DNA of 64,000 nt from Devosia sediminis (GCF_016411825.1 NZ_JAEKMH010000003.1:482603-546602); one strand, 5' to 3'. Positions 1 through 10,230 are shown, counted from the first letter of the stretch. Notes: generated by a model from the letters alone, not told the origin. Numbers and translations are program-made.

Positions 1-771
1 CAAGGCGGCGCCCCGGCGGGCAGCGCCATTTCCATCTCGGTGACGGGCGTAGTCGACCCCGATAGCGGCGTCACCACGGTTGCCAACATTCCCTGCATCG
101 ACGGGCGTCATCTGGGCGCTGAACTGGGCGAAAAGCTCGGTCGCCCGGTCTTCGTGGCCAATGATGCCGATTGCTTTGCCCTGGCCGAGGCTCATGCCGG
201 GGCCGGGCGCGGCCATCGCGTCGTCTTCGGCGCCATTCTGGGCACCGGCGTCGGTGGCGGCATTGTCGCCGACGGAAAGCTCTTTCGCGGTGGCGGCGGC
301 CTTTCGGGCGAATGGGGGCATGGCACGGCGGTGGCCACCAAGGTCAGCGTGCCGCCCCATGAGATCGAGCACTTCCGCTGCGGCTGCGGCCAGGCCGGCT
401 GCGTCGACACGATCGGCGGGGCGCGCGGCATCGAGAAGCTGCACAAGCTGCTGCACGGTACGGACCTGCCGAGCACCGAGATCATCGCTGCCTGGCAGGC
501 AGGGGATGCCGGTGCCGCACAGACGGTGGACCTCCATGTGGAACTGGTGAGCGTGCCGCTGGCCCTGACGGTCAATATCGTCGGGCCGGACATCATCCCG
601 GTCGGGGGAGGCTTGGGCAATGCCCGTGCGCTCGTCGCGCGACTGGACGAGGCAGTGCGCGCCTGTATCCTCCGACGGATCGATCGGCCGCTGGTCGTGC
701 CGGCGCAACTGACCGTCGATGCTGGGCTCATCGGCGCCGCGAGCCTCGCTTTCTCGGAGGGCGCGGCATGA
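1..771 (+). CDS. ROK family sugar kinase, 5' end cut by window edge
   Basis: The reading frame is open from base 1, so the gene begins outside the window; the GTG at 40 is internal. The visible 256 residues form the C-terminal two thirds of a ROK kinase, which phosphorylates a sugar or amino sugar with ATP in the cytoplasm. Visible landmarks are the VANDADC segment carrying the catalytic Asp, the glycine-rich GTGVGGG phosphate loop, the GEWGHG segment, and the zinc motif CGCGQAGC followed by the ROK signature. The stop overlaps the cutC start (ATGA), so the two are translationally coupled. N-acetylglucosamine or N-acetylmannosamine kinase is plausible given the hexosaminidase operon further right, but the substrate is inference. 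Confidence 0.9.
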   Translation, partial: QGGAPAGSAISISVTGVVDPDSGVTTVANIPCIDGRHLGAELGEKLGRPVFVANDADCFALAEAHAGAGRGHRVVFGAILGTGVGGGIVADGKLFRGGGGLSGEWGHGTAVATKVSVPPHEIEHFRCGCGQAGCVDTIGGARGIEKLHKLLHGTDLPSTEIIAAWQAGDAGAAQTVDLHVELVSVPLALTVNIVGPDIIPVGGGLGNARALVARLDEAVRACILRRIDRPLVVPAQLTVDAGLIGAASLAFSEGAA

Positions 772-1484
772 CCCTGCTCGAAATCTGCGTCGACGATGCC
801 GCCGGGCTCGCCGCAGCCCTCGCCGGGGGTGCCGACCGCATCGAACTCTGTTCGGTGCTGGAATTGGGTGGCTTGACCCCGCAGCCGGGCCTGATGGCGC
901 TGGCCGCGAAAGCCTCGGTACCGGTGCGGGCCATGATCCGGCCGCGCGGCGGGGATTTCGTGTTTTCCGCTGCCGACCGCGATGCCATGCTCTTCGATAT
1001 CGAAGCCGTGCGTCAGGCCGGCCTCGCGGGCGTGGTGCTGGGCGCCAGCCTGCCTGACGGGCGGCTCGATATCGCGCTGCTCGAGCGGCTGGTGGATACG
1101 ACCGGCGAAATGCCGAGAACCCTGCATCGCGCCTTCGATCTCGTCCCGGACATTGGTGAAGCGGTGGAGCAGGCAGTGGCGCTGGGTTTTGACACCATCC
1201 TCACCTCCGGAAGGGCGCGGACGGCTCGCGAAGGCATTGAGGATCTGGCGCTGGCCCATCAATTGGCCGACGGGCGCCTGACCATCATGGCCGGATCTGG
1301 CGTGACGGCCGAAACCGCCCCCGCCATCCTCCAGCGCGTTCCGCTCTCGGCCGTGCACGGCGCCTGCGGCGAACCTGCTTCACCCGACAGCGCCCCGGCC
1401 CAGCGTCTCGACTTTGTCAGCCCCACGCGCAAGACCACCAGCCGGGACAAGGTCAAGGCGCTGAAGGCGGTGCTGTCGCGTTGA
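768..1484 (+). CDS. cutC: CutC family TIM-barrel protein
   Basis: 238 residues, the usual CutC length. Family landmarks are present: an N-terminal LEICVDD strand, the GADRIELCS segment, MIRPRGGDF, the HRAFD motif, LTSGRA and an IMAGSG loop. CutC was named for copper tolerance in E. coli, but that role is disputed and the fold is an enzyme-like TIM barrel. Here it is translationally coupled (ATGA overlap) to a ROK sugar kinase, which fits a metabolic role in amino-sugar use better than copper handling. That reading is inference from context. A palindromic repeat that may terminate transcription follows at 1499. Confidence 0.9.
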   Translation: MTLLEICVDDAAGLAAALAGGADRIELCSVLELGGLTPQPGLMALAAKASVPVRAMIRPRGGDFVFSAADRDAMLFDIEAVRQAGLAGVVLGASLPDGRLDIALLERLVDTTGEMPRTLHRAFDLVPDIGEAVEQAVALGFDTILTSGRARTAREGIEDLALAHQLADGRLTIMAGSGVTAETAPAILQRVPLSAVHGACGEPASPDSAPAQRLDFVSPTRKTTSRDKVKALKAVLSR

Positions 1485-1498
1485 AACAGCCTCCCGGC

Positions 1499-1569
1499 TG
1501 TCACCCCGGCGAAAGCCGGGGCCCATCCTGAGATGTCGAGATGGGCCCCGGGTCAGGCCCGGGGTGACA
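1499..1569. repeat. Dispersed palindromic repeat between convergent genes
   Basis: The element is bounded by a 9-base inverted repeat (TGTCACCCC / GGGGTGACA) with an internal CCGGC-aaa-GCCGG hairpin. A near-identical copy lies at 22878-22947. It sits between the convergent cutC and GntR genes and could act as a bidirectional terminator, but it has no U tract. Confidence 0.75.
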
Positions 1570-1586
1570 GCCGCTGGGTGATAAAA

Positions 1587-2279
1587 CTACTCCCACGCTT
1601 CCAGCATCGCATCAGCAACAAACTCCAGGTGCTGCGCCATAGCCTTGCGCGCCGCTTCGGCATTGCCGCTGACCACGGCGGCGATGATTGCCTCATGATC
1701 GCCAAGGATGTGCGAGCGCACTTCACCGATATCGGCCAGGTGCTGGTGGAAACGCGTGTCGACTTCCCCGCGCCGGGAATTCCAGAGCCCGTCGAGCATT
1801 TCGCGCAACACGGCATTGCCCGAAGCGTCGGCCAGGGTCATGTGAAGGATACGGTCGCTTTCCGATGACCATTGTCCCCGCGTCGTTTCCGCGCGCATCT
1901 TGCGGATGGTTTCGGCCAGGCGCGCCGTGCCCTCGGGAGAAATGTGCTGGCTGGCCAGGGCCGCGGCCTCGGGTTCGAGGAGGCGCCGCACAGCCATGAT
2001 TTCGAGCGGCGAGGCGCTCTGTTCGGGCAGCGTCTCGTCTGCCGTGTCGCGCTTGCGCACGAAGGCGCCGACGCCCACCCGCACTTCCACCAGCCCCGCC
2101 ACTTCGAGCGCGATCAGCGCCTCGCGCACCGTGGGACGCGAGACGCCCAGACTCAGCGCCAGGTCGCGTTCCGAGGGCAATTGTCCGCCCGGCTCCACCG
2201 CGCCCTTGTGGATCTGGTCGCGGATCTGGTCGGCGATCTGGATATAGAGTTTGCGGTTGGATACGGCCTGAAGCTTCAT
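1587..2279 (-). CDS. GntR/FadR-type transcriptional regulator (FCD domain)
   Basis: 230 residues. The N-terminal winged helix (about residues 8-75) has the GntR pattern: PSERDLA, then GVSRPTVREAL, then a wing ending in VGAFV. An alpha-helical FCD ligand-binding domain fills about residues 85-215 with the expected D/H metal-ligand spacing. The gene is divergent from the ABC importer at 2427. The intergenic region holds a TGGTCTGACCA palindrome that matches the TGGTnnnACCA operator style of FadR proteins, so it probably represses the fuconate-type operon and itself. Members of this subfamily commonly bind sugar acids; the ligand here is inferred. Confidence 0.9.
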   Translation of the reverse strand: MKLQAVSNRKLYIQIADQIRDQIHKGAVEPGGQLPSERDLALSLGVSRPTVREALIALEVAGLVEVRVGVGAFVRKRDTADETLPEQSASPLEIMAVRRLLEPEAAALASQHISPEGTARLAETIRKMRAETTRGQWSSESDRILHMTLADASGNAVLREMLDGLWNSRRGEVDTRFHQHLADIGEVRSHILGDHEAIIAAVVSGNAEAARKAMAQHLEFVADAMLEAWE

Positions 2280-2326
2280 ACTGCCCTCGTTGCCCTGTCA
2301 TAGCCCCGGTCACGTCGGCTGTCCAC

Positions 2327-2337
2327 TGGTCTGACCA
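2327..2337. promoter_or_regulatory. FadR/GntR-type operator palindrome
   Basis: TGGTCTGACCA is a perfect palindrome around a central T. It matches the TGGTnnnACCA class used by FadR-subfamily regulators and closely resembles the E. coli FadR site. It ends two bases before a TTGACA -35 hexamer, in the 147-base divergent region between the GntR gene and its likely target operon. Confidence 0.7.
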
Positions 2338-2338
2338 C

Positions 2339-2367
2339 TTGACAGCCTGACTGACTTGCCATTAGCT
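2339..2367 (+). promoter_or_regulatory. Sigma-70-type promoter of the fuconate-type operon
   Basis: TTGACA at 2339-2344 is a perfect -35. TTAGCT at 2362-2367 lies 17 bases downstream and is a weaker -10. It points to the ABC importer ATPase at 2427. The GntR palindrome directly abuts it upstream. Confidence 0.5.
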
Positions 2368-2426
2368 CCACGACGGTTCGACGACCCGGCAAAGAACGGG
2401 CGGCGACGCAGAGGGAGGACGGGAGC

Positions 2427-3983
<1,557 letters not shown>

Positions 3984-4016
3984 CATCAAACCCGTATCCA
4001 GTGTTCTGCCCACCCG

Positions 4017-4132
4017 CCCCCTTGAGGGGAGGGTAGCGCCGCTCGGTCCGAAGGGCCGTAGCAGAGCTGGGGAGGGGGTGGTTCTGTGGACTGCCAATGG
4101 ACCCCCACCCCCGACCCCTCCCCTCAAGGGGG
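4017..4132. repeat. CCCCCTTGAGGGG-type dispersed inverted repeat
   Basis: Long inverted element with CCCCCTTGAGGGG-type ends, an internal GGTAGC...AGCTGGGGAGGGGGT segment and a C-rich right arm. Related copies occur at 6221, 10231, 20610, 22986, 25171, 32575 and 39666. It lies inside the operon between ATPase and permease. A naive frame runs through it and adds 27 false residues to the permease. Confidence 0.8.
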
Positions 4133-4166
4133 ACGGGAGCCAGACCTCGCACACCGGAGCCACAGC

Positions 4167-5162
4167 ATGACCGACACCACCGCCCCGGGCCAGAAAACCG
4201 GCATCCGCATATCCGGCGCCTTCCACCGCCTGCTTGCCTTTTCCGGCCTTATCGCGCTGGTCGTGGTGTTTTCGCTGGCTTCGCCCAATTTCATGCAGAC
4301 CCAGAATATCCTGGCCATCCTGCAGGCGACCTCGGTGAATGGCGTCCTTGCCATCGCCGCGACCCTGGTGATCATCACCGGCGGTATCGATCTCTCGGTC
4401 GGCACACTGATGACCTTCTGTGCGGTTATTGCCGGCGTGATCCTCACCTATTGGGGCCTGCCGCTCCCCTTGGGCGTCATCGGCGCCATCCTCGCCGGCA
4501 CGGTGGTCGGCTTCACCTCGGGCACGATCATCGCCAAATTGAAGGTCCCGCCCTTCATCGCCACCCTGGGCATGATGCTGATCATGAAGGGTCTGTCGCT
4601 GGTGATCTCGGGCACCCGCCCGATCTATTTCAACGACACGCCTGGCTTTACCCAGATTTCGCTCGGTTCGATGGTTGGCTCGGTCATTCCGGGCCTCCCC
4701 ATCCCCAATGGCGTGCTCATCCTTTTTGCGGTGGCTTTGCTTGCCGCCTTCATTCTCGGCAAGACCGCGCTCGGTCGCTACACCTTCGCCCTCGGCTCCA
4801 ACGAGGAGGCCGTGCGCCTTTCCGGCGTCAATGTCGATCGCTGGAAGATCGCCGTCTATGCGCTGGCCGGCTCGATCTGTGGCGTTGCCGGTCTCCTCAT
4901 CGCCAGCCGGCTCAATTCGGCCCAGCCGGCCTTGGGGCAGGGCTATGAACTCGATGCCATCGCGGCCGTGGTCATCGGCGGCACCTCGCTCTCGGGCGGG
5001 CGCGGCACCGTGCTCGGCACGCTGATCGGCGCACTGATCATTTCGGTCTTGGCCAATGGCCTCAGAATTCTATCGGTGGCGCAGGAATGGCAGACGGTGG
5101 TCACCGGCTGCATCATCATCCTCGCCGTCTATGCCGACATCCTGCGGCGCCGCAAACTTTAG
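4167..5162 (+). CDS. Sugar ABC importer permease, RbsC type
   Basis: 331 residues of a BPD_transp_2 family inner-membrane permease with about 8-10 hydrophobic segments. Recognisable features are the ITGGIDLSVGT motif near residue 70 and the GGTSLSGGRGT segment near residue 270, both typical of RbsC. The frame is open upstream to 4086, but those 27 residues encode the intergenic repeat, so the ATG at 4167 is chosen; it gives the family's usual length. It forms the transmembrane channel for the ATPase at 2427 and the binding protein at 5247. Confidence 0.92.
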   Translation: MTDTTAPGQKTGIRISGAFHRLLAFSGLIALVVVFSLASPNFMQTQNILAILQATSVNGVLAIAATLVIITGGIDLSVGTLMTFCAVIAGVILTYWGLPLPLGVIGAILAGTVVGFTSGTIIAKLKVPPFIATLGMMLIMKGLSLVISGTRPIYFNDTPGFTQISLGSMVGSVIPGLPIPNGVLILFAVALLAAFILGKTALGRYTFALGSNEEAVRLSGVNVDRWKIAVYALAGSICGVAGLLIASRLNSAQPALGQGYELDAIAAVVIGGTSLSGGRGTVLGTLIGALIISVLANGLRILSVAQEWQTVVTGCIIILAVYADILRRRKL

Positions 5163-5246
5163 GCGTCGAGAACTACCGCGCGTCCCGCGCCAAGACCAAG
5201 AAGAACACGACTCAACAGTTTCAAAGCAGCATCTGGGAGGAAAACC

Positions 5247-6194
5247 ATGCTCAATCGCCGTAGCCTGATTGGCGCCATCAGCGCCATTGCCCTGCTGGCC
5301 GCATCCGGCCCCGCCGTCCTGGCACAGGACCAGGTCGATATCGCCCTCATCTCCAAAGGCTTCCAGCATCAGTTCTGGCAGGCCGTGAAGGCCGGTGCCG
5401 ACAAGGCCGCCGCCGAATTCGGCGCCAATGTCACCTTCGAAGGTCCGGAAAGCGAGTCGCAGGTCGACCGGCAGATGGACATGCTGGCCGCAGCCCTGTC
5501 GCGCCAGCCCGACGCCATCGGCTTTGCCGCGCTCGACTCGCAGGCCGCCGTGCCGCTGCTGCAGCAGGCATCCGATGCCGGCATTCCCATCGTCGCCTTT
5601 GATAGTGGCGTCGACAGCGACATCCCGCTGACCACCGCCACCACCGACAACGTGGCGGCTGCCGCGCTCGCGGCCGACAAGATGGCCGAACTGATCGGCG
5701 GCGAAGGCAAGGTGGCCGTCGTGGCCCACGACCAGACCAGCCGCACCGGCATCGACCGCGTCGACGGCTTCGTCAACCGCATGAAGGAAGCCTATCCCAA
5801 TATCGAGGTCGTGTCGGTCCAGTATGGCGGCGGCGACCAGTTGCAGTCGACCGAGATCACCAAGTCGATCCTCCTTGCCAACCCGGATCTCAAGGGCATC
5901 TTTGGCGCCAATGAGGGCTCGGCCATCGGCGTCGCCAACGGCAAGACCGAACTGGGCTCGGAAATCGTCGTCATCGGCTTCGACTCCGGTGCTGCCCAGA
6001 AGGGCATGGTCGAATCGGGCGTCATGGCCGGCGCCATCACCCAGAACCCCGTCGGCATCGGATACGAAACCGTCAAGGCCGCCATCGGCGCCCTCAACGG
6101 CGAGGAACTGCCGGAGGTCATCGACACCGGCTTCTACTATTATGATGCGACCAACATGACCGACCCCGAAATCGCAGCCGTGCTGTACGACTAA
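5247..6194 (+). CDS. Periplasmic sugar-binding protein, RbsB type
   Basis: 315 residues with a Sec signal peptide (MLNRRSL, hydrophobic core, cleavage predicted after LA near residue 26). The mature part is a Peripla_BP_4 class domain with alternating lobes and the motif IGFDSGAAQ in the C-terminal lobe. A strong GGGAGGA ribosome site precedes the ATG. It delivers the sugar to the RbsA/RbsC-like complex just upstream. Operon position suggests a deoxy-sugar ligand, which the sequence alone cannot prove. Confidence 0.92.
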   Translation: MLNRRSLIGAISAIALLAASGPAVLAQDQVDIALISKGFQHQFWQAVKAGADKAAAEFGANVTFEGPESESQVDRQMDMLAAALSRQPDAIGFAALDSQAAVPLLQQASDAGIPIVAFDSGVDSDIPLTTATTDNVAAAALAADKMAELIGGEGKVAVVAHDQTSRTGIDRVDGFVNRMKEAYPNIEVVSVQYGGGDQLQSTEITKSILLANPDLKGIFGANEGSAIGVANGKTELGSEIVVIGFDSGAAQKGMVESGVMAGAITQNPVGIGYETVKAAIGALNGEELPEVIDTGFYYYDATNMTDPEIAAVLYD

Positions 6195-6220
6195 GACGAC
6201 GAGCCTGTGCAGGCGGCTCC

Positions 6221-6313
6221 CCTCCCCCTTGAAGGGAGGGGATGGGGGTGGGGGTGGTTCAGTTGGCCACCGACGGCCCCCCACCCTCGGTCCCTCCCCT
6301 CAAGGGGGAGGGA
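6221..6313. repeat. CCCCCTTGA-type dispersed inverted repeat
   Basis: Copy of the same G/C-tract family as at 4017, with left arm CTCCCCCTTGAAGGGAGGGG and right arm CCCTCCCCTCAAGGGGGAGG. It fills most of the gap between the binding protein and the SDR and creates a spurious upstream extension of the SDR frame. Confidence 0.8.
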
Positions 6314-6359
6314 GGCGATGGGGCCACTGCCAGCAGACTACAGGACCAAAGGACAAAAC

Positions 6360-7091
6360 GTGGCCGACCTCACTGGAAAGATCGTTCTCATCACTGCTGC
6401 TGCCCAGGGCATCGGAAGGGCATCGGCCGAGGCTTTTGCAAGAGCCGGAGCAAAGGTGATCGCGACCGATATCAACGCGCCCCTCTTGGCCGAACTCGAC
6501 GCAGTCCCCAATGTGACGACGCGCGTGCTCGATGTGCTCTCCACCGACGCCGTCAACCAGGCCGTCGCCGAGATCGGTCATATCGACGTGCTGTTCAACT
6601 GCGCCGGCGTGGTGCATGGCGGCACGGTGCTGGAAATGAGCGATGACGATCTCGATTTCGCGCTGGCGCTGAACGTCAAGGCGCAGATCCGGACGATCAA
6701 GGCGGTGCTACCGCAGATGCTGGAGCGCCAGGACGGCGCCATCATCAACATGGCGACGGTGGCCTCTTCGGTCAAAGGCGTGCCCAACCGGGCGGCCTAT
6801 ACGATTTCCAAGGCGGCCGTGGTGGGCCTCACCAAGTCCATCGCCGCCGACTATACGACCCAAGGCATCCGCGTGAACGCGATCTGCCCCGGCACGGTGG
6901 ACTCGCCGAGCCTCCACCAGCGCTGGCACGCCACCGGCGATTTCGAGGCGGCCAGGAAGGCCTTTATCGCCCGCCAGCCGATCGGCCGCATTGCCCGCCC
7001 CGACGAAGTGGCGGACCTGGCAGTGTATCTGGCGGGAGCCACCTACACGACCGGGCAGGTGCATATCATCGACGGCGGCTGGACGGCTTGA
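6360..7091 (+). CDS. SDR dehydrogenase, probable 2-keto-3-deoxy-L-fuconate dehydrogenase
   Basis: 243 residues from a GTG start; the frame is open back to 6207, but that stretch encodes a repeat. Classical short-chain dehydrogenase: nucleotide loop TAAAQGIG near the N-terminus, NCAG strand, YTISK catalytic Tyr/Lys, and the C-terminal IDGGWTA. The N-terminal [11 protein letters not shown] pattern resembles known 2-keto-3-deoxy-L-fuconate dehydrogenases (DHRS6-like branch), which oxidise the dehydratase product with NAD+. The next gene is L-fuconate dehydratase, 5 bases downstream, which strongly supports this assignment. An alternative ATG at 6318 is within the repeat edge. Confidence 0.85.
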   Translation: MADLTGKIVLITAAAQGIGRASAEAFARAGAKVIATDINAPLLAELDAVPNVTTRVLDVLSTDAVNQAVAEIGHIDVLFNCAGVVHGGTVLEMSDDDLDFALALNVKAQIRTIKAVLPQMLERQDGAIINMATVASSVKGVPNRAAYTISKAAVVGLTKSIAADYTTQGIRVNAICPGTVDSPSLHQRWHATGDFEAARKAFIARQPIGRIARPDEVADLAVYLAGATYTTGQVHIIDGGWTA

Positions 7092-7096
7092 GCCCA

Positions 7097-8368
7097 ATGA
7101 AGATCACCACCCTCGCCACCCACGACCTCCGCTTCCCCACCTCGGCCTCGCTCGACGGCTCGGACGCGATGAATCCCGATCCGGACTATTCCGCCGCCTA
7201 TGTGGTCCTCGGCACCGATGGTACCCTCGAAGGCCATGGCCTCACCTTCACCATCGGCCGCGGCAATGAAGTGGTGTGTGCGGCGATTGCGGCGCTGACC
7301 GATCGCGTCGTGGGGCTCGATCTCGACTGGGTCGAGGAAAATCCCGGCCGCTTCTGGCGGCATATGACAGGCGACAGCCAGCTCCGCTGGATCGGCCCCG
7401 ACAAGGGCGCCATGCATCTGGCGACCGGCGCGGTAGTCAATGCCGTCTGGGACCTCCTCGCCAAGCGGGCGAAAAAGCCCGTCTGGCTCTATGTCAGCGA
7501 GATGAGCCCCGAACAGCTCGTCAGTATCATCGACTTCCGCTACCTCACCGACGCCATCACCCCCAAAGAAGCCCTGGCCATTTTCCGCGCCGCCGAGCCC
7601 GGCAAAGCCGAGCGCATTGCCCGCCTTCGGGCCGAAGGCTATGCCTGCTACACGACCTCGGCCGGGTGGCTTGGCTATTCTAACGAGAAGCTGACGCGGC
7701 TGGCCACCGAAGCGGTGGAAACGGGTTTCACCCATATCAAGATGAAGGTCGGGCGCGACCTTGCCGACGATATCAGGCGCCTCGAAATCGTCCGATCGAT
7801 CATGGGGCCGGATCGCTATCTGATGATCGACGCCAACCAGGTCTGGGAGGTCGATCAGGCGATTGAGTGGGTCAACCAGCTCAAGCGCTTCAATCCCTAT
7901 TTCATCGAGGAGCCGACCAGCCCCGATGACGTAGAAGGCCACCGGAAAATCCGCGAGGCCATCGCGCCAGTGAAGGTGGCGACCGGCGAAATGTGCCAGA
8001 ACCGCATCCTCTTCAAGCAGTTCATCACCCGCGATGCCATCGACATCGTCCAGATCGATGCCTGCCGCATCGGTGGCCTCAATGAGGTGCTGTCGGTGCT
8101 GTTGATGGCGCAGAAATACGGCAAGGCGGTGTGGCCGCATGCCGGTGGCGTCGGCCTCTGCGAATATGTGCAGCACCTCTCGATGATCGATTACCTGGTC
8201 GTGTCAGGAACCAAGGAGGGCAGGGTGATCGAATATGTCGACCACCTGCACGAACACTTCCTCGACCCCTGCGTGATCAAGAACGCCGCCTACATGCCCC
8301 CGGAGCGTCCGGGGTTCTCGATCGAGATGAAGGCGGCGTCGATTGCGGAGAATACGTTCGGGGGTTAG
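7097..8368 (+). CDS. fucD: L-fuconate dehydratase (enolase superfamily)
   Basis: 423 residues. It dehydrates L-fuconate to 2-keto-3-deoxy-L-fuconate in the cytoplasm with Mg2+. Every catalytic residue of the Xanthomonas enzyme has a counterpart shifted by three positions: KxK base at K215/K217, metal ligands D245, E271 and E298, and the acid/base H348 in WPHAGG. The [11 protein letters not shown] segment near residue 185 is characteristic of this subgroup. The ATG at 7097 is preferred over an in-frame TTG at 7088 that overlaps the SDR stop. It is the last intact gene of the importer-SDR-dehydratase operon. Confidence 0.93.
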   Translation: MKITTLATHDLRFPTSASLDGSDAMNPDPDYSAAYVVLGTDGTLEGHGLTFTIGRGNEVVCAAIAALTDRVVGLDLDWVEENPGRFWRHMTGDSQLRWIGPDKGAMHLATGAVVNAVWDLLAKRAKKPVWLYVSEMSPEQLVSIIDFRYLTDAITPKEALAIFRAAEPGKAERIARLRAEGYACYTTSAGWLGYSNEKLTRLATEAVETGFTHIKMKVGRDLADDIRRLEIVRSIMGPDRYLMIDANQVWEVDQAIEWVNQLKRFNPYFIEEPTSPDDVEGHRKIREAIAPVKVATGEMCQNRILFKQFITRDAIDIVQIDACRIGGLNEVLSVLLMAQKYGKAVWPHAGGVGLCEYVQHLSMIDYLVVSGTKEGRVIEYVDHLHEHFLDPCVIKNAAYMPPERPGFSIEMKAASIAENTFGG

Positions 8369-8380
8369 CAGTCACCTCTT

Positions 8381-8493
8381 CACCTCTCCCTTTGGAGGAG
8401 AGGTCAGCGCAAAGCGCCGGGTGAGGGGGCCTTTTCATCGGACTGGCCGGAAGGCCCCCTCACCCCAACCCTCTCCGCCAAAGGGAGAGGGGG
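8381..8493. repeat. CCTCTCCCTTTGG-type dispersed inverted repeat
   Basis: Inverted element with arms CCTCTCCCTTTGGAGGAGAGG and CCTCTCCGCCAAAGGGAGAGG, enclosing an AAAGCGCCGGGTGAGGGGGC core. A related core is at 42133-42258. It separates the convergent fucD and frameshifted hydratase genes. Confidence 0.75.
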
Positions 8494-8514
8494 CGACGAA
8501 CAGGGATTGGAAGA

Positions 8515-9248
8515 TCAAACCCCGCAGCTCACCCGACCCCAATCGCCCAGCACGCCCTCGACCCTGGTCGCGCCGTCGAGTTTGAGCAGCGCCCTGGCGC
8601 CGGTGATGATCACCTGGCCGGCCTTGAGCGGCAGGCCGCGCGCCTCGGCATGGCCGGCAAGCCAGGCGATATCCTTCACAATGGCGTCCCAGCTTGCGCC
8701 CTTGTCGACGCTGTTGACCGCCTTGCCGTCGAGGCTCAGCGTGACATCGAGGGTGGCGAGCGAGGCGGTGATGCCGCGGTCGAGATCGCGGCCGACGACG
8801 ACGGCGCCATTGGATTGCAGGTCCGCGAGCTGCACATTGCGCGGTTGGGGTCGCGGTCGGTGAAAGGATTGCCGATCAGCTCGATGGCCGGGTGGATGCT
8901 GGCAATCGCCCGCTCGACTTCGAACGTGTTTGCCCCGGCAACAATGTCCGCGCCCAGCCGCACCGCGACCTCGATCTCAGCAAGGAAGATCTTGTGCCGC
9001 GCGCCATCGATCCGGTCGCCATCGACGAAACAGCGATTGGCCGGAATGGGCGAGCAAAGCGGCGGATCGCCGAGCCCCGCTGCAACCTTCCAGGCGCCCA
9101 CCGGGCCGATCTGGCTGATGATCTCGTCCTGCGTCGCATAGACGGCGTCGAGATCGGCAGGGACCAGGGCTTCGGGCACGGCGCCAACCTTGGCACCTCC
9201 GTCATGGGCGGCGACAAGGGCGCTGGCGAGTTCGGCAATGGTCTGCAT
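8515..9248 (-). pseudogene. Frameshifted MhpD/FAH-like 2-keto-4-pentenoate hydratase
   Basis: Two overlapping minus-strand frames together encode one protein of about 244 residues. The upstream frame gives GAWKVAA, the metal-site AEIEVAVRLG (ExE) and ELIGNPFTDRDPNR. The downstream frame resumes with NVQLADLQSNGAVVVG and ends GQVIITGARA...SCGV. The switch falls near 8845-8850 and fits loss of one base. No in-frame start separates the halves. An intact member would hydrate or hydrolyse a 2-keto acid, and next to fucD it could act late in fuconate breakdown. Either a real inactivation or a sequencing error is possible; the tidy break and otherwise conserved sequence suggest a recent event or an error. 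Confidence 0.8.
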
Positions 9249-9266
9249 GGCAAGATCCCGGAATGG

Positions 9267-10034
9267 TCAGGCGGCGCCTGTTTCGATCAATTGAATGCCC
9301 GCATCTGCGCAGACCTGGCGGATGGAATCCAGATGGCAAATGTCGGTAATAAAGCTCTGCGCCTGGGAAAGGTGGCCGATCCGCACCGGGGCGGTGCGGG
9401 TGAACTTGGTCTGGTCGGCGACGACGATGACATGGCGGGCATTGGCGATGATGGCCTGCGCCACTTTCACCTCGCGGAAATCGAAATCCAGCAGCGCCCC
9501 ATCCGGGTCGATGGCGGAAACGCCGATCACGGCGAAATCCACCTTGAACTGCCGGATGAAATCGACCGCCGCTTCGCCCACGATGCCGCCATCGCTGGGC
9601 CGCACCACGCCCCCCGATATGACCACCTCGACCGTTGGCACGACGCGCAGGTGATTGGCGACATTGATATTGTTGGTGATGACCATGAGCCCGCGATGCG
9701 CGCTCAGCGCCTGGCTGACCGCCTCGGTCGTGGTGCCGATATTGATGAACAGCGACGCATGGTCGGGGATCAGCGCCGCAGCGGCGCGGCCGATGGCACG
9801 CTTTTCATTGGGAGCGATCTGCCGGCGCGCTTCATATTCGACATTTTCCACGCCCGAGGGGTGCATGGCCCCGCCATGGGTCCGCTTCAGCGCCCCGCGA
9901 TCGCAGAGAATATTGAGATCCTTGCGGATGGTCTGCGGCGTCACCTCGAAAGCCGCGACCAGTTCCTCTACGCTGACTTCGCCCTTTCGGCGCGCCAGTT
10001 CGACGATCTTCGCCTGCCGCAAACTCGGTGTCAT
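9267..10034 (-). CDS. DeoR/GlpR family transcriptional repressor
   Basis: 255 residues. N-terminal DeoR helix-turn-helix (about 6-58) with VSVEELVAAFEVTPQTIRKDLNIL and the RTHGGA wing. The C-terminal DeoR sensor domain has the phosphosugar-binding landmarks NIGTTTEAVSQAL, VITNN, SGGVVRPSDGGIVG and VADQTKF. Such repressors usually respond to a phosphorylated sugar. It reads away from a perfect operator palindrome at 10046-10074, right at its own start, so autorepression is likely. It is followed by the frameshifted hydratase 18 bases downstream. A related palindrome upstream of the operon at 14086 suggests a wider regulon. Confidence 0.92.
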   Translation of the reverse strand: MTPSLRQAKIVELARRKGEVSVEELVAAFEVTPQTIRKDLNILCDRGALKRTHGGAMHPSGVENVEYEARRQIAPNEKRAIGRAAAALIPDHASLFINIGTTTEAVSQALSAHRGLMVITNNINVANHLRVVPTVEVVISGGVVRPSDGGIVGEAAVDFIRQFKVDFAVIGVSAIDPDGALLDFDFREVKVAQAIIANARHVIVVADQTKFTRTAPVRIGHLSQAQSFITDICHLDSIRQVCADAGIQLIETGAA

Positions 10035-10045
10035 CGGGCGGCCCT

Positions 10046-10074
10046 CCCTTTCGTTTGGTGATTAAACGAAAGGG
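10046..10074. promoter_or_regulatory. DeoR operator: perfect 11-base inverted repeat
   Basis: CCCTTTCGTTT (10046-10056), a 7-base spacer, then AAACGAAAGGG (10064-10074). The TTTCGTTT half-site is of the kind bound by DeoR/GlpR regulators. It begins 12 bases upstream of the deoR start codon, where it would block initiation. Confidence 0.75.
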
Positions 10075-10124
10075 GGTGAAAGGGGAAGGGCGAGCGCCTG
10101 TCCGGCAGGCGGATGTAACATTTG

Positions 10125-10198
10125 TCGTCATTGCCGGGCTTGTCCCGGCAATCCATCTTGCGGGTGCATGGACCACCGGGACAAGCCCGGTGGTGACG
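10125..10198. repeat. GTCATTGCCGGGCTTGTCCCGG-type palindrome
   Basis: Two hairpin arms (CCGGGCTTGTCCCGG and CCGGGACAAGCCCGG) within outer TCGTCA / TGACGA ends. It is structurally related to the elements at 13034, 13127, 35624 and 48065. It lies in the 349-base gap between deoR and the first M81 gene, which otherwise holds the operator at 10046 and the repeat at 10231. Confidence 0.7.
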
Positions 10199-10230
10199 AT
10201 GGGGGCGGGTGCTGCTGTCGCCTATTTCAC

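Noticed and set aside
192..1358. 388-codon minus-strand frame over the ROK and cutC genes
   Set aside because: Antisense to clear ROK and CutC motifs; its translation has no family features.
4086..4166. 27-residue extension of the RbsC-like permease
   Set aside because: It translates the intergenic repeat; the ATG at 4167 gives the family length.
6207..6359. 51-residue extension of the SDR at 6360
   Set aside because: It translates another repeat copy. SDR proteins of this branch begin with the LxGKxxLIT strand.
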